Origin: Ilyonectria destructans
Taxonomy: Eukaryota > Ascomycota > Sordariomycetes > Hypocreales > Nectriaceae
Length of the DNA: 28,371 bases
Direction: 5' to 3'
Assembly (NCBI GenBank): GCA_020740775.1
Contig: JAHEWK010000059.1
Coordinates: 1 to 28,371 of the forward strand
The number at the start of each line of letters is the position of its first letter. Position 1 is the first letter of the stretch. The translations under genes were made by a program, and so were the position numbers. The notes beneath the pieces were generated by a model. The model was given only the letters and a program-made list of their open reading frames with translations, ran no database searches and had not been told where the DNA came from. Positions 19,484-28,371 of this stretch are shown here, piece by piece.

Positions 19484-19935
19484 TTTGGAAATTCTTGATT
19501 GTTTGCTAACCTTGCACTTTGGAGACGCTGAGTTACGGATTGGCAAACCCGGGAGGAGTCATCCCTTCTTGCCAGCTGCGAGCATCTGCCAGCCACTGGT
19601 GCTGCCCATAAAAGCTGCACTCCCTTCGCCGCCTCGGCGACGATTCTTCCTCTCTCATCCTCGCGGCGTCAGCTACGATTTTTCACCACCCTCACCTCCC
19701 ATGGCTTCGGCCTCGAGATTACAACGTCAACCTCGTTATGACCTCCTCCTGGGATCGATGGCTCTAGCCATGATTCTTTCTCTTTCATCTTCGCGGCGTC
19801 AGCTACGATTTTCACCACCTCACCACCTTCTCGTTGTCTTCGGCCTCAACCTTCGTCGACTCCTCACTTCGATCGTTGAGTTCGGCCTCAACTTTCGCCC
19901 CCAACCCAGTCGCAGGTTTGGGAAGCTATGATTTT
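19484..19935. repeat. Dispersed repeat block, copy 2 (with empty MITE site)
   Basis: Homologous to 16160-16365 with insertions and deletions. It starts TTTGGAAATTCTTGATTG, the unoccupied counterpart of the copy A insertion site. An internal direct repeat is visible: TCTTCGCGGCGTCAGCTACGATTTTCACC near 19789-19817 echoes the stretch at 19659-19688. Function unknown. Confidence 0.65.
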
Positions 19936-20551
19936 CATCCTCAGACCTCCGTTCCCTCGATGACAGCCCTTTTTCTGGGTCTACATGGTAGGTCTCTTCC
20001 GTACTGTCTGCACGCTCCTCTATCCTCTAACAGCCTCTCAAGGGTCTCTTCCCTGAACACTTGACCGTCTCCCCTCATGGACGTCTTCAACGCCTCTTCT
20101 TTCACACTATCAGCCGCAAAGGGAGACATTCTCATCGCCCGAATCCCCGTCGCAATCCTCGTCATGGTAAAACGAGCTAGACTGTGCAATTTTCGATGTT
20201 GAGTTGTTGCGCACCAAGCTCCGCCAACATGTTCATTGACCGCTACCACACCGTGCGCGGCCAATGCATATCTTTGTTATCCTGCGTCAAGAGTTACATT
20301 GCAACCTGGTCTGTTGTGGTCGGCCTCCCGCAGCCGGCTTCTCGCATCACGGTGTACACCAATGAACCAATAGAGTCGAGCCACTCCAACGCAGCCTGAT
20401 TCGCGACTGACAATATTCAAACGTCATAAAAGCGCGAGAGTACACCCCTCTTCTCATCCTTCCTCGGTCTTTATTTTCCCTCTTCGTCCCACTACCTCAC
20501 TCACTGCCTGACTCCGCCCTATCCGGGAGGCTCACCCTTAAGCCTCACACG
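19936..20551. promoter_or_regulatory. Upstream region of the tetraspanin gene
   Basis: No confident gene. A 41-codon frame (20077-20202, MDVFNASSFTLSAAKGDILI) is too short to call. A TATA-like CATAAAAG lies at 20425-20432, about 120 bases before the tetraspanin ATG, followed by a CT-rich leader, a plausible core promoter. Confidence 0.4.
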
Positions 20552-21526
20552 ATGCTCAACCTGGCTGTCGTCTACTTGCTGGTACGTCACCCCAACAATA
20601 TGGATTTGAATACCAAGCTAACCGATTTCTAGGTCAGCATCGCGCTTGTTGTCGTTGCTGTGTAGGTTTCCTTCTCGCTCCCTAATTACGTCCCACTGAC
20701 AATATCTTGGTCCAGTTTGGTTCACCTGCACAGCACGTCTCTCTCCCTCCCAATATCGCCTGTCACCTCCATTTTGGTCATATTACTACCAATCGGCGCC
20801 TTTTTCAATGCCCTTTTCCACCAGCGTCTCTTGCGCAGCAGTTCACCGTCGTCCAATCGCCTCGCCAAGCTCACACCCTTCATCCTCCAGACCCTGCAAG
20901 CTCTCGTGACCACGATCCTTGCGACGCTGTTGTTCGAGGACGTGGTGTCCTCATCCACTCTTGACTGCAAACTTGACACAACATGGATGGCCATGTTTCG
21001 CGCACATGATGCCACTGGCATCCGGGGCATTCAGGATACTTTCGACTGCTGCGGACTCAACTCTGTGAGAGATCGTGCGTATCCCTTCCCTGGGACGACT
21101 CCAAGCACATGCGCGAAGACCTATGGTCGAACTCTTCCTTGTCGAGGACCTTGGAAGAGCGCTACCAAGGCAACAGCCGGGGGGATGGTTGCAGTACTGG
21201 CTGCAGTTAGTCTGATGCAGGTATGGAGGCCATACTAAGCACGGGAAACAGTGACTAACATTGAAAACCAGATCATCGGCATTCTTGCGACTAAATGGGG
21301 CGCACCTTGGTGGAGCTTTTCACTACGTCGGCGTCAAGAACAGGCAGAGAATGAGAGCACGCGTGGGTTATTGACGGCCGGCCTTGTCGAGGATGAGGAG
21401 TCAACTGAGCAGCGAGAGAATGGATCGCAGAGCTATGGTTCAGTGAATGGATGCAGGCCAAGATTAGAGCCATCGTCAATGAATGCAGGCAATGGATGGG
21501 TCAGTGATGAGGCAAGAAATGAGTGA
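20552..21526 (+). CDS. Tetraspanin (fungal Tsp3-like), four exons
   Basis: Exons 20552-20581, 20633-20661, 20716-21220 and 21272-21526 give 272 residues. Introns: 20582-20632 (GTACGT...CTAAC...CTAG), 20662-20715 (GTAGGT...CTGAC...CAG), 21221-21271 (GTATGG...CTAAC...CAG). All junctions keep frame. Four membrane segments: residues about 1-25, 35-52, 73-95 and 175-198. The large outer loop before the last segment carries the diagnostic CCG (131-133), with further cysteines at 152 and 162 in the pattern CCGLNSVRDRAYPFP...C...PC..PW, which I associate with the fungal Tsp3 group. The C-terminal 70 residues are hydrophilic and Glu/Ser-rich, presumably cytoplasmic. Tetraspanins organise membrane protein complexes; the specific role is unknown. 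The subgroup is less certain than the family. Confidence 0.85.
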
Positions 21527-21530
21527 TGCC

Positions 21531-21841
21531 GAGGGTCTATGACTATTCACACGCACACCTATTGTTATTTGTGCACATAACCACACATCTCAATCCGACT
21601 GATAACTATCGATTGTCTGAGTAAAGCAGTTTAGGAAGTAAAGTTTTTAGAGGACTACTTTTTAGGATTTATCTCTTATAAAAATAATAATAATAAATAC
21701 TATTATTATTTATTTTATTTTCTTAGGTCTAATTTAATTGAAAAGACAGACGTTTAGTACACCCTTTAATTGTATGTAGTAGGCACCCAGTCCAGCTGAG
21801 GCTTTAGTGAAAGAGCTTGATGTGTGCGAATAGCAGTACTC
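21531..21841. mobile_element. hAT-like MITE, copy B, just after the tetraspanin stop codon
   Basis: Shares its right end with copy A over 23 identical bases (21821-21843, TGTGTGCGAATAGCAGTACT plus CTT). Its left part (CTATTCACACGCACACC...GTGCACATAACCACACATCTCAATCC) is a diverged version of the copy A left part, in the same orientation. The interior is AT-rich with ATT/AAT trinucleotide runs. The left boundary is approximate and I see no target duplication. Its left end lies within a few bases of the tetraspanin stop at 21526, so it probably supplies part of that transcript's 3' region. Confidence 0.7.
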
Positions 21842-22041
21842 TTATTTAAATAGCTATTGTCTTTTAATGCTTGGTAAGAAACTCTCCATCGATAATTAAT
21901 GATAATTTGGGGTGCAGGTTGCTTCTGCCGCCATTTTGCATCTCTCGCCACTGTCAGCTCAAGTTCGTAGCTACTGACTCCTGACCCTGCCTGGTATTAG
22001 AATACGTACATTGATTCGGATACAAATCAGCCCCCAAATTT

Positions 22042-22409
22042 CTACTTCTTTGGTTCAGGTTCAGGCTCCTTGGGCGTAGGTTCAGACTTCTTCGTGGGCT
22101 CTGGAGTTGGCTCTGGTGTTGGGGAATTGGGAAATCTGTTCTTGATGCCCAGATTGTGGTCCCACGCCCTTCCGCCGCAAACGCGGCACCGTTGGCCATT
22201 GAGCACCCTCACACGGCACCTTGGACACTGGATGTTGTACTTGCCTCTATAGGGTATATGGTTTCCCTCTCTGTGCGGGTGTTCATAATCGCGATATTGA
22301 TGTGATGTTGTTTTTATTGTTGTTGTTTTTATTGTTGTTGTCCGTTCGGAGTGTGATATTGTCCAAATCGATGGTGTGTAGACCCTTGAACAATGGGTGC
22401 TCGGGTTTT
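22042..22409 (-). CDS. Small zinc-ribbon protein with Pro/Glu-rich tail (3' exon)
   Basis: The minus frame reads to a stop at 22042. It contains CPRCRVRVLNGQRCRVCGGR (CX2CX9CX2C, a zinc-ribbon or rubredoxin-like knuckle) followed by AWDHNLGIKNRF and a tail of PTPEP and KEPEPEP repeats. The open frame extends up to 22554 but has no in-frame ATG. A likely 3' splice site (branch CTAACAC, acceptor TTTTCAG ending at 22410) suggests this is a terminal exon starting at 22409, with a short first exon upstream; ATGGCTGCATTGAACGGG before a GTACAC donor near 22489 is a candidate, but its phase does not fit, so the start is unresolved. No family recognised. The four cysteines would bind one zinc. Confidence 0.5.
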
Positions 22410-23231
22410 CTGAAAAGGGGCCCCATGTGTTAGATTTTATTTTTACGGTCTCGTCTTGAATCACAAAGTCGAGGACTGGTGTACCCCGTTCAATGCAGCC
22501 ATGTTGCAAGGAGTGGTGGACAGGAATACTTGTGACGGAGTCAACCGTCAGCACGTAAGCACATCACGGCGCGTCTCGAGGCGTGCGGATCACTTGACTA
22601 GAACACAGTACGTGGGGTTATTTCTACGGATTCTTGCTCGCACACTCTCTGTTTGGGTGTTGATGGAAGTTATTGCGTCCACCGCCAGTAATGAGCTGCC
22701 ATGTTGGGCAACTGGCGAAGAATGGAATCGATTAAAGAGCCGAACCTTGATAGATCAGCAGACTGCTGTTTGCTCCCAAGCATCGCGGGGTCGTCACACG
22801 GCCGCCCTGCGAGTTACGTGCAGGTACGTAGCACGGAGCGGGTGAGTGGGTGTCACTCTAATAGGTTTTGACTCAGAATCGGTCGACAATCACCTTGGCC
22901 GCTCTCACTTTGGGTTGAGAACAGAGCAAATCCAACCATTCACTGCCTTCTCACTGCCCCTTCACCGCGAGGTTTGCAAAATTTCCCCATCGGGCGACTG
23001 CCAGCTGCCAAACACGCCCAAGCACCCAAACGCGGACAGTTGCCTGCAGGCTTCCTCAGGCATATCAACGTCACCTCACCTCACCTCGCACCATTGCTTC
23101 TCCTTCCTTCCTTCACCCTTTCACCACTCCTCTCTCATCCAGTTCCTGCGCCACCCTCGGCAGGAATCCGGACTCGCTACGGAGTCTTTATCATCTGTAC
23201 CTCCTTCCATCTTTCATCAATCCTCGTCACG
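22410..23231. other. Intergenic: possible 5' part of zinc-ribbon gene and leader of next gene
   Basis: No supportable separate gene. The plus frame at 22456-22845 lacks an ATG start and any domain. 23060-23230 is CT-rich (repeated TCACCTC and CCTTCC), consistent with the leader of the gene at 23232. Confidence 0.4.
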
Positions 23232-25121
23232 ATGGGTGCATCGAGACGACTCTCCTCGCGGGGCGTCAAGTCGAGATACTCCTCGGAGAACGTAGATGCT
23301 CTCCAGCCAAGCACTCCTCGCAAGATTCGCAAAACTCGCAAGACCGAAAAAGGTCCCAAGGGCGACAACACTCCCAAGGGTGATAGCACTCCCCAGACCA
23401 ACATCCCTTCCAAGACCAACAGCACCCCAAAGACCAACAACACTCCAAAGGCCAACAGCACTCCCAAAGCCGACGATACTTCCATCGTCGCCGATGCGCC
23501 CAAGGCCAGCAGTCCTCTCCGGGCCAGTGGCACTCCCAAGATGAGCGCTGCAGCCAACGCAGCCTCGACTGTCGAGTCAAGCATCCTCTCCAAGCCGAGC
23601 TCTCCACCTGAGTTCAGCACCGCATCTGAGACAAGCATTGCTGTCAACCCGGGCACTCCCTCCAAGACAATCGCAGAATCCAACGTCGTCACCTACTCGG
23701 AGGCAATCAACGATGCCGTTGCCTCGCTCAGCCGCGAATTCGAGATTCCCATTAGCCTCTCCCATCAGGGACTTGACCAAAAAGCCATCAACGATGTCAT
23801 GGGCATTTACCTCAACCACGGCATCCACAACTGGGACAACCACACCAAGACCAGATTCGCCAAGATCCTTTCCTTCATCAAATTTACGTCTTCAAGCCAA
23901 ACTATCACGAGTAACCATGTCGTCTGGCGAGTTGTCACCAAGGAAGGATGGAACTGGGCATACTGGATTGCATTCCGTACTATCTACGGCAAGAATCGTC
24001 TCGAGAACCGCAACCGACTCATCAAAGCCGTCGAGACGATCTTCCCCGATACCGACATCTGGTCTGCCCAGACGCCTGCTGGTATGACGCCCAGCAAATT
24101 GGAAAACAAAATTCCGAAAGTGTCCATTGCAACACCCTCCATTGCGACACCCTCTAGTGTGGCACCCTCCAGTGCGACACCATCCAGTGTGACACCCTCC
24201 AGTGCGATACCCTCCAGTGCATCCCCCTCCATCGCTTTTACAAACGAACGAAAGCGACCCCATCACGCACTTGTCACCGAGGGAGGCTCGCTTGGGCAAA
24301 GAACGAACCTCCTCCGAACTAAGCGACGCCGTCGATATGTCGTGGCCCAGCCGACTCCCGAAGCCCTGAGTCCTCCCGAGTCATCCGCCGGCACAGATGA
24401 CCGTGAAAAGAACTTGCAGCAAGACACGGCCTGCCAGGGTCTCAACCCCCCAGTTTTGGAGGAACCCGCCAATGAGGCAACCGAGCAGAGCATCCCCAGC
24501 TTGGTCCGAGAACCCAATGTCTTGAGAAAGCAGAGAGACAACACGATTGGCACCAAGGCCGACGAAACCAATCAGAGCAGCACAGATGTTGTCACGGCTG
24601 GTAATGTGAAGCCGAAGGACGCTGCCAAGCCCACTGAAGTTGCCAAGCCCGCTGAAGCTGCCAAGCCCACTGAAGAGTGGGCTGCACCGATCGAGGATGC
24701 CAAGCAGGGCTTGATGTTTCTGCGGCTGAAACAGGAATTGACCGCCCAAGTCGCCGCCCAAGTCCAGGAATCCGAACTGCGCACCAGAAAGCGCATCGCA
24801 GACCTCCCTCGGCCTAGCGTCACCGCCAACAACTATATCGGGCAAATTTTGGCAGAGATGCTGGATATCAAGCAACGGCTCTCGGCCCTGGAAGAGGACA
24901 ACCAGGCCCGCATCCGAAATGCCGCTACTTTCAACGTCCCGTCGGGGTTGAGTGGAGACAGTGTGCTCAGAGCATTGGAGACACTTGGGCACCAAGTCCA
25001 CAACTGCACTCGCGACATCTACCAGCTCAAGACAAGTCAGCAATACGAGGAAGATCCCATCTTGTCATGCGTCAAGCGGGAGCTGGTGGAGGCATCAGAT
25101 TCTGGAGTGGAAGAGATTTGA
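23232..25121 (+). CDS. Unknown repeat-rich protein with a Trp-rich central domain, 629 residues
   Basis: The first ATG in the open frame is at 23232 (MGASRRLSSRGVKSRY) after a CT-rich leader. Residues 1-43 are basic. Residues 44-80 are degenerate tandem repeats around N-S/N-TPK. Residues about 153-277 form the only globular-looking part (YSEAINDAVASLSREFEIPI ... HNWDNHTKTRFAKIL ... VVWRVVTKEGWNWAYWIAF), rich in Trp and helix-compatible. Residues 298-334 are pentapeptide repeats of the form TPSS(A/V), encoded by 15-bp tandem DNA. Around 540-570 there are AKPTE repeats, and the C terminus has a coiled-coil-like stretch (QILAEMLDIKQRLSALEEDN). No signal peptide or membrane segment, so probably nuclear or cytoplasmic. 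I recognise no family. Being uninterrupted over 630 codons it is probably a live gene. Confidence 0.7.
   Translation: MGASRRLSSRGVKSRYSSENVDALQPSTPRKIRKTRKTEKGPKGDNTPKGDSTPQTNIPSKTNSTPKTNNTPKANSTPKADDTSIVADAPKASSPLRASGTPKMSAAANAASTVESSILSKPSSPPEFSTASETSIAVNPGTPSKTIAESNVVTYSEAINDAVASLSREFEIPISLSHQGLDQKAINDVMGIYLNHGIHNWDNHTKTRFAKILSFIKFTSSSQTITSNHVVWRVVTKEGWNWAYWIAFRTIYGKNRLENRNRLIKAVETIFPDTDIWSAQTPAGMTPSKLENKIPKVSIATPSIATPSSVAPSSATPSSVTPSSAIPSSASPSIAFTNERKRPHHALVTEGGSLGQRTNLLRTKRRRRYVVAQPTPEALSPPESSAGTDDREKNLQQDTACQGLNPPVLEEPANEATEQSIPSLVREPNVLRKQRDNTIGTKADETNQSSTDVVTAGNVKPKDAAKPTEVAKPAEAAKPTEEWAAPIEDAKQGLMFLRLKQELTAQVAAQVQESELRTRKRIADLPRPSVTANNYIGQILAEMLDIKQRLSALEEDNQARIRNAATFNVPSGLSGDSVLRALETLGHQVHNCTRDIYQLKTSQQYEEDPILSCVKRELVEASDSGVEEI
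24131..24232. repeat. 15-bp in-frame tandem repeat
   Basis: About six to seven units of the type CCCTCCAGTGCGACA with changes at a few positions. It encodes the TPSS(A/V) pentapeptide array of the 629-residue protein. The multiple of three keeps frame, so unit number can change without breaking the gene. Confidence 0.85.
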
Positions 25122-25473
25122 ACGTTAAGGTCCTTGGAGATGCTGGTCATCAGTGGAGTTGGGGAACTTTTAGCTGCAGCACAAGGGGGGGGATTTTGAG
25201 GTTAGACTGGCTGGCACTGGAGCACGATGTCAGTTGGCGACCCTTTTTTTTTTAGACCCACAGATAGATTTTGCTTCTCAAAGACAATGAAGAACCAAGG
25301 CACAAGCCGCCATAGACTCTATGACTGTGGTTGCGATTGAGTCGTGATGTAACCTGGTATCCCTCAACACTCCAAAACGCCCTAAAGAAAGAGAGAAACA
25401 CCACAGTAGTCCTATATCCTTCATGACGCTTACAGAATCCACATTCCTATTAATATGTATGTCTTCATGCAGA
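25122..25473. other. Convergent 3' ends
   Basis: About 350 bases between the stop of the 629-residue protein (plus) and that of the Zn2Cys6 regulator (minus). Contains a run of 12 T at 25241-25252. No gene seen. Confidence 0.6.
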
Positions 25474-27921
25474 TTAGCCAAGCTCCCAAGACTCGCCCCA
25501 GATCTCATTCAGATTCAATCCGAGAAGCTCGAGGCTTGGATCTAGGTTAAATGGCTGAGTCTGATCTCCTCCAGCCATGAGCCATGGGGCCTGGTTGGGA
25601 TCGATCGGAGCGGCGGGCATCGCCGGGTTATATGCGAACGGCGGCACAGACTGGATACCAATATTAGGAAACGCCCTGCCCTGGAACTCGAGGTTCATTA
25701 CCTTTGGCCGATCGTGCAAGGGTATATTAGGGGTCGGCCCAATCGCCGGCGCACCCACCGAGTTGATCGGTGCTCCCGGCTCCTGCTGTTCTCCAGCGAC
25801 TGGTGGTTCTTGGTTCGCCAAAAGGCGGTAGTGAAGGTTGACGAAGCGCTCAGCCGACGTGGACTTTGCGATTTCGGGCTCCTTGGTGCCCAGGTGGGCC
25901 TCGAGTAGGCCGAGAGCGGCACACATGATGGAGTATCCCCACGGCTCATTGTTGCCGCATCGGAGGAGACGATCCTCCTTCATTGAAATACACTTCTCAA
26001 TCAGCTTGAGGGTGTGGTGGGAGTTGATCATGATCATGTTGGTCGAGCCTCTCGGCTGCAGCATGGTGACACTGCAGAGGTTGATGGCGGTGGTAAGCGC
26101 GTCCTCTCGGAGGAAATTCAGCGAACGCACGCCCTGATCGTAGAGTTTGTCGTGAAGAAGGACGACGTCTCGAGCAGCATTATAGTAGATGATCTCCGAG
26201 TATTGGTACTTGGAGTTCTGCTTGCGTAGCTTAAGGTAGGGTTGGTGGAGGGGAATGATGTACTGCCTGAGCTGGACGTGCAACAATGTGTAGGCAATCA
26301 TGGGGTTCTTCGTCCCCTTGGTATTAGTGGTGTTGGTATCCCAGGAAGGAAGAGAGTCGATTTCTTGTGTCAAGTCATTCGTGTACCGGATGACTTGATC
26401 GTAGTCGATTTCCGACAAAGGGCCCGTGAGAAGCCGACTGAGTTCCAAACGCAACAGCAAACTCTGCCTTGCTAGGTTTTGGAACGACGAGAAGGTATAT
26501 TCCTTGGCCGGCTTGGATGGAGGTAGGACAGTTGTGCTTTCATCAAAGTCATCATCCTCGAGGTTGCGTGGCGCATTGGTATCGTAGTGAAGCTGGCTGA
26601 CAAGAGTAGGCAGACCATGGTCGAACGACGCTTGCATGTCGAATTCTTGGACAGTTGCCCAGATGCGCCGACGCATCTCCTGGTGGAAGACGGTGATCTT
26701 GGCGGCCATGTGACTTGGCTCGCGATGTAGGCCAACTGCGATGCCATCTTGGATAAGGGCGCCGGACCCGGTCCAGAATCGCTTCTTCTTGATGGTGTTA
26801 ACACGCTTGCCAAGATACAGCAGGCATGCGACCTGGTAATGAATGAGTCGGCGGTGCTTCTGGCTCTGTTTCTGGGACCACTTGTCGCAGGCTTTGATCC
26901 ACTTCTCAGCCCAGTGGCGGGCATTAGACATCATGCCGACGAACTTCAGATGGTCGTGGGTGTGGACGCAGCTGGACACTGCCATCATGGAGAGGATGAG
27001 GGCTGTGAAGGCTGCGTAGCGCTTGGGGGTGCCGGGGTTGTCCCAATACTGCTCGTACTCCTTGCGGAACGTAGGGATGTGAACGATGCGGTGGACTTGC
27101 TCAAACTGGTCGAGGTAGACATTGATGAGAGCATCAGCTTCTTCCCTGGTAGGGAGAAGATCTTCCAGGTCGGCATCCTGCTTCTCAAAGATTTGCTCGC
27201 GGTCATACTGACGCCGCTTGCGGTCCTTGCGATCATGAAGGATGACGGGGCGAAGCCACTCGTCGGCGGTTTCCTTCATAAAGGGACACAGTCCGGTCAG
27301 CTCGACAAAGGCCATGCTGGCGTTGTGCGGGCCGAAGTAGCGAGTGCGGAAGCCGCGTCCACGGAAGAAGCGCAGCTCGCCCTTCTCACCGGACATGTTG
27401 GTGGCCTCGATAGACTCATGGACCTCACGGACCGAAGCGTCCGGCTCACCTGGGTTGGCTTCATCCTTCTGAGTGACGGGCGAGGTGGTGGTGGCGGCGA
27501 CAGTGCTCCCGTCGAAGTTGACGCCAGGGCGGGTCATCTGGGTCTTGAGCTGGGCAATCTCCAGCTCGAGGCGGCGGATGCGATCATGATCCTGGCGCGC
27601 ATACTCGGGGTCCCGCGGAGACAGGCCGATGGCCGGGTCGACGCCGAAGCGGCGGGAGTCCAGCTGGGCAAAGGGCGGAGGCACGCCGGATGAGGCGTTT
27701 ACGACCTCGCCGTTGCGGGACTCGTAGCTGCACCGGTCGGGCGTGCCGCTCTTGATACAGCGCTCGCACGGGAAGCCCCGGTCGCACGACAGCTTGCGGC
27801 GACGGCATTCGAGGCAGCTCAGGCGGACTCGCTGCCGTTTGCGGGCGGGCGGTTGGCCGGAGCTGTTGCGCGACCCGGGTCGGTCGTCGTCCGATTCCGG
27901 GGTCTCACTTCGGTCGGTCAT
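25474..27921 (-). CDS. Zn2Cys6 (Gal4-type) fungal transcription factor, 815 residues
   Basis: Intronless from the ATG at 27921 (context AAGCATGAC). The binuclear zinc cluster is at residues 36-64: C36-X2-C39-X6-C46-X5-C52-X2-C55-X8-C64, in SCLECRRRKLSCDRGFPC, preceded by a basic patch (RKRQRVR). A short heptad stretch at about 110-130 (IRRLELEIAQLKTQM) is a likely dimerisation coiled coil. The fungal-specific middle homology region spans roughly 265-520 (LINVYLDQFEQVHRIVHIPT ... GIAVGLHREPSHM ... RRRIWATVQEFDMQ), the last two being typical landmarks. The C terminus is Pro/Asn-rich and acidic, perhaps an activation domain. It binds DNA in the nucleus; target and inducer are not apparent, and no enzyme genes adjoin it here. 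Confidence 0.92.
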   Translation of the reverse strand: MTDRSETPESDDDRPGSRNSSGQPPARKRQRVRLSCLECRRRKLSCDRGFPCERCIKSGTPDRCSYESRNGEVVNASSGVPPPFAQLDSRRFGVDPAIGLSPRDPEYARQDHDRIRRLELEIAQLKTQMTRPGVNFDGSTVAATTTSPVTQKDEANPGEPDASVREVHESIEATNMSGEKGELRFFRGRGFRTRYFGPHNASMAFVELTGLCPFMKETADEWLRPVILHDRKDRKRRQYDREQIFEKQDADLEDLLPTREEADALINVYLDQFEQVHRIVHIPTFRKEYEQYWDNPGTPKRYAAFTALILSMMAVSSCVHTHDHLKFVGMMSNARHWAEKWIKACDKWSQKQSQKHRRLIHYQVACLLYLGKRVNTIKKKRFWTGSGALIQDGIAVGLHREPSHMAAKITVFHQEMRRRIWATVQEFDMQASFDHGLPTLVSQLHYDTNAPRNLEDDDFDESTTVLPPSKPAKEYTFSSFQNLARQSLLLRLELSRLLTGPLSEIDYDQVIRYTNDLTQEIDSLPSWDTNTTNTKGTKNPMIAYTLLHVQLRQYIIPLHQPYLKLRKQNSKYQYSEIIYYNAARDVVLLHDKLYDQGVRSLNFLREDALTTAINLCSVTMLQPRGSTNMIMINSHHTLKLIEKCISMKEDRLLRCGNNEPWGYSIMCAALGLLEAHLGTKEPEIAKSTSAERFVNLHYRLLANQEPPVAGEQQEPGAPINSVGAPAIGPTPNIPLHDRPKVMNLEFQGRAFPNIGIQSVPPFAYNPAMPAAPIDPNQAPWLMAGGDQTQPFNLDPSLELLGLNLNEIWGESWELG

Positions 27922-28371
27922 GCTTGCTAGCCGGAGCCTGAGCCTGCTGAGCGCGTGAGCTTGAGCCTGCTTTGGCGCCTGGAGACGCGGTTCGGAGTTA
28001 CGAAGGTTGAGGGTGAGCGTTCTGGGGCGATCGAGGGGCTCAGCAAGTGAAAAGGGATTTCTTTATCAATCTGATCTGATAAAGTCGGCTGAAGAGTTTT
28101 GCCCCCGCGTTAATTCACGCTTTAGCCGAGCGGAGCTCCGAGGCGGCTTGGTCATGGCCGTGTAGGATTGTCCGTAATTGCTGACTCAGCCTGACTGGCG
28201 ACAGTGCTATTAGCACCCCGCGCACGGCTGCTTTCTTCGACCTCCTCCAGCTTTCCACCAAAAACGCCTCAATTGAGACGTCGCATGCAAAAGCTCAAAC
28301 TGTAGCGTTGACCCTCGTTCATGCTGCATACAGTCCAACTTCTTGCAACCAAACCCGCATTCCAGGGCAAC
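27922..28371. promoter_or_regulatory. Upstream region of the Zn2Cys6 gene, to window end
   Basis: No gene is supported. The minus-strand regulator would be transcribed from this region. No clear TATA or operator-like palindrome was found. Confidence 0.4.

Noticed and set aside
20077..20202. 41-codon plus-strand ORF with hydrophobic segment
   Set aside because: Too short, no recognised motif, and the region shows no clear splice sites that would extend it.
21521..21849. Target-site duplication for MITE copy B
   Set aside because: The 8 bases before the presumed left end (GTGATGCC) do not match those after the right end (TTATTTAA); the left boundary is too decayed to test further.
26749..27693. 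314-codon open frame on the plus strand
   Set aside because: It lies entirely antisense to the Zn2Cys6 gene, has no domain, and is explained by the codon composition of the opposite strand.
1..28371. tRNA or rRNA genes, CRISPR arrays, bacterial promoters
   Set aside because: Words resembling the tRNA T-loop (GTTCGA) were inspected (for example near 6388, 14776 and 16882) and none sits in a cloverleaf; no spaced direct-repeat arrays of CRISPR type; the gene structure is eukaryotic.

Overview
The window is nuclear DNA of a filamentous ascomycete (Pezizomycotina, most likely a Sordariomycete). The reasons are introns of 47-55 nt with GT, a CTNAC-like branch site and AG; fungal families (Hsf1, Cwc27, a CCG-motif tetraspanin, a Zn2Cys6 regulator); and AT-rich, decayed repeat DNA between intact genes. 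No tRNA, rRNA, CRISPR array or bacterial-style operon was seen. Gene models were read by eye and homology calls rest on recognised motifs, not on searches.

Layout. 1-9.6 kb is accessory and decayed: an A/T microsatellite; a minus-strand pseudogene (1072-2642) with a possible transposon footprint; a RecQ-type zinc-binding remnant (3271-3653); a broken SF1 helicase copy (3736-4677); an unrecognised broken gene (4693-6110); a disrupted minus-strand gene (6573-7910); and a second relic resembling the N-terminal part of telomere-linked helicases (8327-8725). 9.9-15.2 kb is a clean core block: intronless CWC27 and two-exon HSF1. 15.8-19.9 kb is accessory again: a MITE with a perfect 8-bp target duplication, three copies of a unit with an identical 77-bp core, a minisatellite, a second broken SF1 helicase, and a paralogous block holding an empty version of the MITE insertion site. 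20.5-27.9 kb returns to genes: a four-exon tetraspanin with a second MITE copy just past its stop, a small zinc-ribbon gene, an unrecognised 629-residue repeat-rich protein, and an intronless 815-residue Zn2Cys6 regulator.

The intact genes do not form a pathway or an obvious gene cluster. CWC27 is splicing-associated, HSF1 controls the heat-shock response, the tetraspanin is a membrane organiser, and the Zn2Cys6 protein has no adjacent enzyme genes. The strongest unexplained signals are in the repeat-rich parts: (i) a hAT-like MITE family with one copy dated against an internal empty site and a matching 8-bp tandem duplication in a nearby pseudogene; (ii) the invariant 77-bp, hairpin-containing core; and (iii) two diverged SF1 helicase relics that have each lost the Walker B aspartate in a different way. 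Together with RecQ/TLH-like relics they suggest former subtelomeric material, but no telomere repeat array is present here.
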